A stretch of 64,000 nt of DNA, from assembly GCA_027382625.1 (NCBI GenBank), contig JAJKFJ010022630.1, positions 1 through 64,000 on the forward strand, in the 5' to 3' direction. This stretch comes from Tetmemena sp. SeJ-2015. Taxonomy: Eukaryota > Ciliophora > Spirotrichea > Sporadotrichida > Oxytrichidae. Positions 56,621-64,000 of the stretch are shown piece after piece. Numbering within the stretch: the stretch's first letter is position 1; every line of letters starts with the position of its first letter. The notes under the pieces are model-generated. The model was not told the DNA's origin. It made no database searches and saw only the letters and a program-made list of their open reading frames with translations. The translations under genes and the position numbers were made by a program.

Positions 56621-57240
56621 AGGATTTTGTAATTTTCGGTATAGTTTGGATGGCGCTGTTGACTTATAATTGTTTGATAAGCATAAGGTGAGGTTGTGTG
56701 CAATAGGAATTTACCTATCACTTTTATGTTCTTTGAGACAAGTGCATCTGTTGGAGAGCCCGAGTCTTTATCTATCCTCGTCAAAGGTTTTAGACAGTGA
56801 GTCATTGCAGAAGTTGAGGTAACCACAGACTATAGATTTCTCAAGGTTCTATCTATCTCTATGGTCTTAGCTTAGTTCGTTCTTACCAAAGGCTAACTTG
56901 AGAGAGATACAGTTGTTTCAGATTCTTACTCCTAATGAAGCTAATTCTATGTCTGCCGATAGTGGTAATCATATATATAATCGAAATATACATTCCAAAA
57001 ATAGTCAAAAACACTTATTTATGACAAGCCAATCTCTCAAATCTAAAAAATTATTTTAAACACCCCCTCTAATTTATCCCTAATATGAAGTTTTGTATTC
57101 TCTATATTTTGTTTTGAATTGGAACTTTTGTCATAAAGATATATTATAACTAAGTTATTAATATAAATGTCATGGGAACGTTCTTTTATGTCCTATTAAC
57201 TTAAATTAAATTATTATTACTTTTCTGATGCTACTGACTT
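56621..57240. other. no gene recognised
   Basis: A 70-codon minus ORF (56,614-56,826) may be part of LINE 2 but has no motif. Confidence 0.3.
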
Positions 57241-57439
57241 CAACTGTTGGAAATGATTTGCATAAGTCAGCGGAGGTCAACGGAGGTCAGCGTAGATTAG
57301 TTGGGGATGCAGATAGAACTAGAGAGCAAGAAGATTAAGGAGAAGGCTTACCTTAATGAGTACATCCCTCGTTCAACTACCGGAGGAGGAAAATGAGCTC
57401 TCTTAGACTTATCAGCTATACATTAACCCTAGGCACCTG

Positions 57440-57560
57440 AGAGCAGAGTGACCGACTGATCACGTTCTAAGTCAGGGATGATTTGATCTGCAGAAATTCG
57501 TATTGCAATGTGCTCTGAGTGGCAGCGCTCGAATCCTCTTGCAGCTATCGGGTGTGTTCC
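57440..57560 (-). repeat. inverted partner of GC-rich block at 55,150
   Basis: Reverse complement shares CCGATAGCTGCAAGAGG and flanking similarity with 55,270-55,390. The two bracket the LINE 2 fragment. Confidence 0.5.
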
Positions 57561-57874
57561 TCACTCTTTTAGCAGTAAACAGGCTATAAAGCACCGGGTC
57601 GGCTAAAAAAGAATTTGCAGCTACATAAGGAGTAAGCTCTTATCTAATAGGGCAGGTAGGCATATTTAATCACCACGCTATTATGATAGGCCCGGCAATG
57701 ATCTCGCTATTAAATATATAAAGCTACATCAGTAAACTAATAACTATGAAGTGGGATTAATAATCTCAGCACTTATAAACCAGAGACGTCATCATACGGA
57801 TTTTTTAATTTATTCTCATTCTCTCCACTTGATTTAATTTTTATTTTTAAAGTAAAATTATTCGTATAATTTAA

Positions 57875-58020
57875 GGTACAGGATGAATATGATTAGTTGA
57901 TTGTGGACTGTCATACTTTAGAAATTCTTGCTGATTGAGTTCTTGTACTGTGATTCTTAATATATTGCACATATAGCATTTATTTTTTAAAAAAATTTAA
58001 TTTAATTAACTTTTAACGGA
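57875..58020 (+). mobile_element. solo end of a ubiquitin-type TIR element
   Basis: ACAGGATGAATATGATTAGT then TGATTGTGG matches the TIR family, and CTGTGATTCTTAATATATT matches the ubiquitin-element leader at 13,730. No ubiquitin coding follows; the sequence changes near 58,020. Confidence 0.5.
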
Positions 58021-58199
58021 AGTATGTTTGAATACTCAACCAGAAAGACAATTAGAGACATCAAAGTCACTATTTTATTATAGCTGCCAGCTGCGAGACT
58101 AGAGTAACTTAATAATTAATTATTAAATTAAATAATAATTAGTAATATCCTAACTAATGGACTGCATCCTAAGATAAAATCGCACCTTGCTATAAACAA

Positions 58200-60180
58200 T
58201 GATGCAACCCACCCCTCAGGGAGAATTAAATGTATCGACTCCTTTCAGTATGTAGAGTATCATCGCCTTTCTCTGTTAATTACTTGGCCTTACTTCTTTT
58301 CCCTGTCTCTTTGCGTTCTTCCTTTTGTCGTTCTAAGTATGGTTCGCCTCTCTCTTGTCTCAATTCTTGTCTCATCTTTTTCCTTTGTTTCTGTAGTGTT
58401 TCTTCTTGATCAATGAGTTATCATTCCTGCATCTTTTTCAATTTGGTGATGTTGAGGGTACTTTGGTATGTTCTTAATGAATTAACTCGATATGCTAGTG
58501 CGTTTTGCTCTGATTGGTGTAGTTTCTATTCCTCTTGGTCCTCCTGTGCTTGCTTTAATTATTTGCTTCATACTTTGAGTTGTTCTGCTATTTTTGTTTC
58601 TGCATTAGTACTTTGTTTTGTTATCTTCAAGGCCACCAGTATCATTTATATTATTTTGTGCTTCATCGTTTTATTGTCATCCATCACAATTTCTTTATAT
58701 TTATTGTGTCCAGGTACTTCCTGCTCTCGTGCAGCTTCATATCTTCCATCCACCTTGTTAGATTCTGTTGTATTAGTGTTGGCCCTTCGTTCTCCGGGTC
58801 ATTGTGTTTATCAACCGCAGCTATTTCTTCTTTCAGTCTTGGTGTTTGCCATATGAGGTTCTCTCTATCCTAAACTGCTTTGAGTAGTGATCCCGGTTCT
58901 TTCTTCTTTGCTTGTGGTCGAGTCTTTCGGATCTATGCCGTAAGGGGTATTATCGGCTAAACGGGCTGGGCTAGTCTTTGGCCTGGGTTGTCCTAAGCCA
59001 TCTTTACTCCAGTTATGAGTTTAACTTTGGTGTTATTGGCGTCCGGGGGGATTGATGAGTTCGTTGAATATTTAATTTATTTCCTTCGAAGTCTGTACTA
59101 CTTTTGCTAGGTATTCTATTTTGGAGGGCTGAATTCCTTTTTCATTAATTATTTATATTATTTTATAGAGTTGGGCCAGTCTTTCTATTCTCTCAAATTG
59201 TTTCTATCGTTGTTCACTATTGTAATACATTTTTTATGTGGGTGATTGATGCTCTCTCTTATCCGCAAGGGCATGCAACGAATTGTCCTTTTTGGATGCG
59301 TTGAGTTCTTCCTCATGCTGCTTATTTGACTTCACTTCTGTAGCCCGTCTTCATTTTCAGGTTAATGGTGTCCTTCCACAGACTCCACCTTATGCTAATC
59401 TCTGCCTCTGTTGGGGGGTTGAGGTCTACGAGGAGTATTCATATATCGTCGTCATAGCTTCCTGCGATTTTCTCCCAGTCGGCTATATTCCCATCTGATG
59501 AAGTGCTTGTTATTAATTTTGCCTCTACTCTGGAGTTTGGTTAGTTTATCTTCTTCTTCTCTCTCTACTACATTATGAATTTTTTCTTCTTATTTGTCTT
59601 CGTATTTGATTATTAAATCAATCTTTTCTTTCACAAATGGCCTGCTCTCCTTTCCCAGTTTCTATTTCCATATCTTAAGTGTGTCGACCCCTTGTTCTTG
59701 TGGTCTACTGATTTCATACTTTCTGAATGCCTTGACTTTCTTGCTTTGGTACTTTGTTTCTGGTTGGTCTGCTTCTTTCATTTTGTAGATCGAGAATTCT
59801 CTGATTTATTTTGTTTTAATACGGGTATTGATACTCGCAGTATCTAGTCGACTGCCGTTGCAATTCATCTGACTGCAACTGATATTTCTGTAATCATTTG
59901 GGCCCTTCTAGCATTTGTTTCGCTTCTTCGCTCGCCTCATCTAATTTTCAGTCTGCTTCTATCTTTCCCTAGGGGTTTGATTTTTAGTGATTTTTGTAGT
60001 CTTCTTTGAAGTAATCTGCACTCCTTGTGCTAGTCTCTTGGAGTATCTAGTCTCAAATGTGACTTAGGGGAGATTTCCCATATTTAGCTCTTTGGATCAG
60101 TCTTTGGATTCTTATCAAATTTGATTTTATCTGCAGTTTTTCGGATATAATTTGCCATTAGTTTGACAGCTGCTATTTCT
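58200..60180 (-). pseudogene. LINE element 1: C-terminal coiled-coil region
   Basis: Downstream of RNase H the minus strand stays coding-like for ~1.9 kb: KVKAFRKYEISRPQEQGVDT, KEKIDLIIKYEDKQEEKIHN, NLTRWMEDMKLHESRKYLDT, then a long Gln/Glu/Lys coiled coil (QAQEDQEEQKLHQSEQNALA; RQELRQERGEPYLERQKEER) near 58,270-58,640. Two in-frame TGAs occur in the coiled coil. Such a long tail after RNase H is not typical of LINEs I know. It could be a separate ORF or another element's protein. Confidence 0.45.
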
Positions 60181-60239
60181 GCTTTGCTTCCGCTTGCGTG
60201 ATATATGGCCCAGTTCTATGTACATTTATCACACATAGT

Positions 60240-60840
60240 AGCTGTTGGTATGCTTCCTTAAGGAAGTTCCAGTTTTATTCTTGGTTCCATCGCTCTTCCA
60301 CTGTTTGTGAGGTCTGCTACATAGTCTACCGTATGGTTGCCTACGATTACCCAGTCCACATTATTTTAGTTAATGTTATGTGCTTTTATAAGTTCTACGT
60401 ATATCTCTGCATTATATATATATAAGCCACACTGCCGCAAAGTTAGGTCTCTTGCTCATTAGCTATTAATCTTTCTTCAATTTTCAAAGTATGAAGTTAT
60501 CATGTCTACAGCACACTTACTGTCTGAGTGGATTACAAACCTGTGTTTACCCAGGCTTCGCATTCTCATTTTTATATCTTTGAGGGCTAATATAATCGCA
60601 ATCAGTTCAGCTGTGTTGTTTGTCATTTTTTCAATTATAGGTTTTGTTACATATGTTTGGAGAGTAGTTAACAAAGGCTGCAGCAAGATATATATGTTTG
60701 ACTTCGATAATACAACTTGCATTTGTAAAGAAGTGCATTGTCTATCTCCCTCATAGTCTTTAGAAGTAGTATTTGATATACGTATCCTATGTATTAATTC
60801 TTTCCACTTATCTTTAGTTTTGGCTGAGTCCACATTTGGC
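60240..60840 (-). pseudogene. LINE element 1: RNase H domain
   Basis: FTNASC (about 60,710) stands where RNase H has YTDGS, so the first catalytic Asp is Asn. NNTAELIAIILALKDIK (about 60,580-60,630) carries the Glu, VIHSDSKCAVDMI (about 60,490-60,525) the second Asp, and after a frameshift EIYVELIKAHNINQNNVDWV and VGNHTVDYVADL carry the last block (H, D). RNase H removes RNA from the RNA/DNA hybrid during retrotransposition. The first-Asp change and frameshifts suggest inactivity. Confidence 0.7.
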
Positions 60841-61149
60841 TATTGGATTAATGAGCATTGTGCTTTTACTTAATCATTCTGAGATGTCAGTTCTCTCCTT
60901 TTTTCTAATGAGTCCATGATCCTTCTAATAATTTTTGCTCCTAGAATGTCCTCGCTAGACTTGAAATAATTAAGTGGAGTAGCGTCTTGTTTTACTTTAC
61001 CCGCTATTTGTTGCCTAATCTAGACCTGCTCGTAGATAGCTATCTTGTTTCCAATCTGAGTAGACATTCCCACCACCACTCTACTAAGTTTGGCTGCGAG
61101 ACTACAGATAGTTGGGCTGTGATTGGTGTTGCTCTTGGAATTTATATTA

Positions 61150-62770
61150 TTTTCTTTTATGTTTTCCTCAAGGATTCCAATGCTTCATCTACGCTTCATT
61201 ATACCTGCGAGTACGTACGGGGTAATATAGAATCTTATAATCGAATACTTTGTATATTTATTGTGTTTTCTTGGAGATAACATTCAGGGAGAACTTTCTT
61301 AAATATCTTATTTTCTGAATTTTATTTATAAGTTGTGTAAATCTTACTCTTTATGCAGAGTTTGAGAATATAGTTATATTCAGTTGCATTCTCAGATATT
61401 TTACTTTATTTACTAGCTCAATCTGAAGTCCTAAGTTCAAGTATTCTCTCTCTTCTATTTATTAAATCTTTTGAACTTGGAGTTCTGGTAGTTAGTGAAA
61501 GCTACAGTTTATTGTTTAATTCCATATTGTATTCAGATTTCCATCTCCTTAGGACTTATGTTCTGACCCAGTGTTCCAGCTCTATCTCGGAGTCGAATTC
61601 AGCCATTAAGTCATCCGCGAATAGTAGTGCTATTGTTTAATGTAGGGTGAGCGGATTGACTTCTCTTTGAGAGTTTCTCGCTTCTTACCAATTGGAGCAC
61701 ATTTATCTTTAGTTTGCAATATTTTTATATATAATGGGGTCTCCTTGGACTAGGTCGTCGATGTATATCTTTAAGAGGTCTGGTGATAGATTATTTCTTT
61801 AGACGACCTCTTTAGTCATAGCTATTATATTGTCTTCTATCGATATAGTCGCATTCTTGTAAGTGAATCGAAGTAGGTCTCTGATCATTTCCATTGAAGG
61901 GTTTGTACTTCTATCATCCTTTCATCTGGAACCAATCCTTAGCTTCGTTCCTAGCTTGAATAGCTGCACCCTTCTTTGCTTCATAGTCTTTCCAATTCAC
62001 AATTGGTTTTGTATCTGGTGGAGCTACTAATGGGTTTCCTTTCATTATTTGTTGGATTTTTGGGTTCTCTATTGAATATGCTCTTATCAAGTTTATTTAT
62101 TTCTTAACTTTGAGAATTCTCTGATCCAATATTTACATAAGTTTATCATGCTTAACATTGTCTTCAGCTCCTGCTATGTTGCAGAATAGCCAGACTCTCT
62201 GTCCTATGTTTTAGTTTTTGAATTTGTTTGCCCTTTTCTTTTCACTGGCTTCTTACTTTTAGTTTGTTATTCTCTAGAGTACCATAACTGAGTAGTCTTA
62301 AGTGGTTCTTCCTTTGGTAAATCCACAGCTTATTCTTCTCCCGCTTGGAATATTATGTGTCTTCAATCATATATTTCATAGCTATTATTTTGTAAGCGAC
62401 AGTCACCGATAGGTCTAACTTTCTTAATGGTCTATACTTATTATTTTCCTAATTTCGAGAAAGGAACTAATCGGCAGTTAACTAAATATCTTTAGTAGTA
62501 TGACGTGAGCATCAAGATAGGGATCTTTATTGCCATTTCTGCGAATGCTGGAACGTAGTGGGCTTCTATTCTGGGGCTGTTGAAATCTTTGTATTGGTAC
62601 AGGGATGGCCACCAATCATATGGTGTGTCTTCCATTAACATATCAATGTCAAAGCTGCGTGTAAAATCTTCGCCTGTTAGGTGGTATTCAAAATATTTGA
62701 CTTTCATCATTTCCCCTCTAAATGAGTTACAGAACAGATCGTCTACTATTGCTTTGCAAGGATTCATGTT
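61150..62770 (-). pseudogene. LINE element 1: reverse transcriptase domain
   Basis: ATG at 62,767. Blocks in order: CRLVPFSKLGK and KKVRPIG (fingers), CGFTKGRTTQDYSV, FCNIAGAEDNVKHDKLM (motif A region, the second catalytic Asp context AEDNV), and PSMEMIRDLLRFTYKNATIS. Then VVQRNNLSPDLLKIYIDDL (motif B), IALLFADDLMAEFDSEIELE (FADD catalytic box at 61,606-61,622), WKSEYNMELNNKL, and VKYLRMQLNITIFSNSAQRV. This is a full LINE-type reverse transcriptase core with at least five frameshifts. All Trp codons in it are TGG. Confidence 0.8.
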
Positions 62771-63299
62771 TTAATTGATTTAAGCACTTCATCGTATGTA
62801 CGGGAGGCGAGTTATATTTTATATTCTTTTTTCTTAACTCTACTTTAGGAAGTTTTGCCATTTTTCAATTTTAAAATTTTGGATCCTATCTAGTTAAAGT
62901 CGCCTCAAGTTAAATTTATTATTTTGTGATCCTGTGTAAGGTCTTAGAGTATCTTTATCCCTTACCTTGATAGATCTTCTATTCATTACTGAGGTGGTTA
63001 TTGGCTTCCCATAGTATTTTTCAGATAGTGTCCTCATTGATCTATGTTTGGGGAGAGAGATCGGTCTCTTGGCCTTTAACTTGGACTGAGGTAACGATTT
63101 ACACTCTCTTGTGAGAGTTTAGCTTTTTCATGAGAGAGTAGAGCTCGTCCTAGTTTATAGCATGCTAGTCCAGCTATTCAAGATTCAGATGGAGTAATTA
63201 ATTATACTCTGTCCTTTAAGCTTGTATGTGCGATTGGATTTCATTTGCTGTTAGCCCATCATAATTGAAACGTTGAATGTGTTTTGGAATGATTTACTA

Positions 63300-63990
63300 T
63301 TTTCGATTGTATTTTTTCTCTCTAATATTGGCTTCCAAAGATTGCCAAGGCCAGCCAGAGTTCATAAATTAATTTATAGTAAATTTATCTTGCCACGATT
63401 CTTTGACGGCTTTAGCATTAATCATTTTAGTTGGTGCATCTATTATTAGTTGTTCAATCTATACTCCAAGTAACTTATGTTCTGAGACAGTTCTCTAAGA
63501 AGATTTTAGATGTTGGGTTATGAATATTCTTTGTGAATATGAAGTCTGGCTTAAATTTATGATGGATTTCTCCTTCTCGTAAATTCTACTGATCCGGAGA
63601 GATCATCTAGGTTTAATTTATTAAATTTGTTCCCAAGTTTCTTGTTCAGGTCTCCTAGTACAAAGAATGGAGTCTTTGAGTCACCTTTCCCTAGCTAAAT
63701 AAATATATTCAATGAGCCCAAGTTCCTGGCACTGTTCCCTTTTTTTGGCGCTGGATTTCCATACACCCCCTAGCAAAAAGTATTTTGAAGTTTTATCTCT
63801 ATTCTTCTTAAATATCTTTATTAATTTTTTTAATTTTTTAAGGACAGTTTGATTGATGCTCTTGAGGTTCCAAACTTCCTAACAGTGTTGGCACAGAGTA
63901 AGGCTGCGTTAATTAGTATTACTACTCCGCTTGTTCCTCTCGTTTCAGGATCCATTAGTTATTTCTTGCTGGTCTAGGCTATGATTATGT
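63300..63990 (-). pseudogene. LINE element 1: AP-type endonuclease domain
   Basis: TPFFVLGDLNKKLGNKF at about 63,630-63,680 matches the GDFN block of exonuclease-endonuclease-phosphatase endonucleases that nick target DNA for LINE integration. It is preceded by SARNLGSLNIFIQLGKGDSK and followed by TDFIFTKNIHNPTSKIF, which resembles the SR(I)DYIL block. The N-terminus lies beyond the window. Frameshifted. Confidence 0.6.
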
Positions 63991-64000
63991 GCCAACCCTC

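Larger units (their letters stand above)
58200..64000 (-). mobile_element. LINE retrotransposon, element 1 (runs off the window)
   Basis: Minus-strand element of at least 5.8 kb with, in order, AP-type endonuclease, reverse transcriptase, RNase H and a coiled-coil tail, all using TAA/TAG as Gln. The 5' end lies beyond 64,000. A 3' poly(A) or repeat could not be fixed; it ends somewhere in 57.6-58.2 kb. Frameshifts occur every few hundred bases. Confidence 0.75.

Noticed and set aside
58413..58873. Plus-strand ORFs of 147 and 97 codons, Ser/Cys/Leu-rich
   Set aside because: Antisense shadows of the charged coiled-coil coding region on the minus strand.
62580..62774. Plus-strand 64-codon ORF
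   Set aside because: Antisense to the start of the LINE reverse transcriptase ORF at 62,492-62,767.
1..64000. CRISPR array, operon structure or bacterial ribosome binding sites
   Set aside because: No regularly spaced direct repeats and no prokaryotic gene organisation; genetic code and element types are ciliate-like.

Overview
This window looks like the germline (micronuclear) genome of a ciliate, or a ciliate genome of similar repeat content. The sequence is about 70% A+T. Every recognisable protein becomes readable only if TAA and TAG are glutamine. Under that code TGA is the main stop: about eighteen conserved tryptophans are TGG, while in-frame TGA is rare. Many of the proteins belong to mobile elements, and at least two sets resemble the TBE/TEC transposons of hypotrich ciliates (IS630/Tc1-type DDE transposase, a '22-kDa' companion protein, and a zinc finger plus kinase protein). 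Species is not determinable. Most genes carry small frameshifts. I cannot tell old pseudogenes from uncorrected long-read indels, so most are called pseudogene or degenerate.

Layout. 1-9.3 kb: small elements with terminal inverted repeats (TIRs), one carrying a ubiquitin-like gene; a 22-kDa-like gene; a foldback with a MORN-like insert; a retroelement-type ORF; four copies of a ~0.4-kb MITE. 9.8-13.8 kb: a hypothetical ORF, a TIR element with a 14-3-3-like gene, a second foldback, an MT-A70 methyltransferase and a ubiquitin-like gene. 14.1-17.7 kb: a Merlin (IS1595-type) transposon whose ends are inverted minisatellite arrays. 20.2-23.1 kb: TBE-like set 1. 23-33 kb: mostly unexplained, with a degenerate 22-kDa-like gene, unknown degenerate genes and an A/C-only tract. 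33.9-36.8 kb: a SecA-like DEAD-domain ATPase gene. 36.9-39.4 kb: TBE-like set 2. 41.3-44 kb: a coiled-coil ORF, an MT-A70 gene and a ubiquitin-like fragment. 45.7-52.1 kb: a retroelement-type ORF, a third DDE transposase, a ubiquitin-carrying TIR element, a zinc finger/kinase fragment and a third MT-A70 gene. 52.6-55 kb: a third foldback overlapping an ORF. 55.2-64 kb: two different LINE retrotransposons on the minus strand, one with endonuclease, reverse transcriptase, RNase H and a long coiled-coil tail.

The most unusual theme is host-type signalling or regulatory genes as recurring cargo of repeats: ubiquitin (four copies), 14-3-3, and adenine methyltransferases (three copies). Two other themes are foldbacks made by inverted duplication of pieces of genes, and a Merlin element with minisatellite ends. 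All calls come from reading the sequence by eye; no database search was run.
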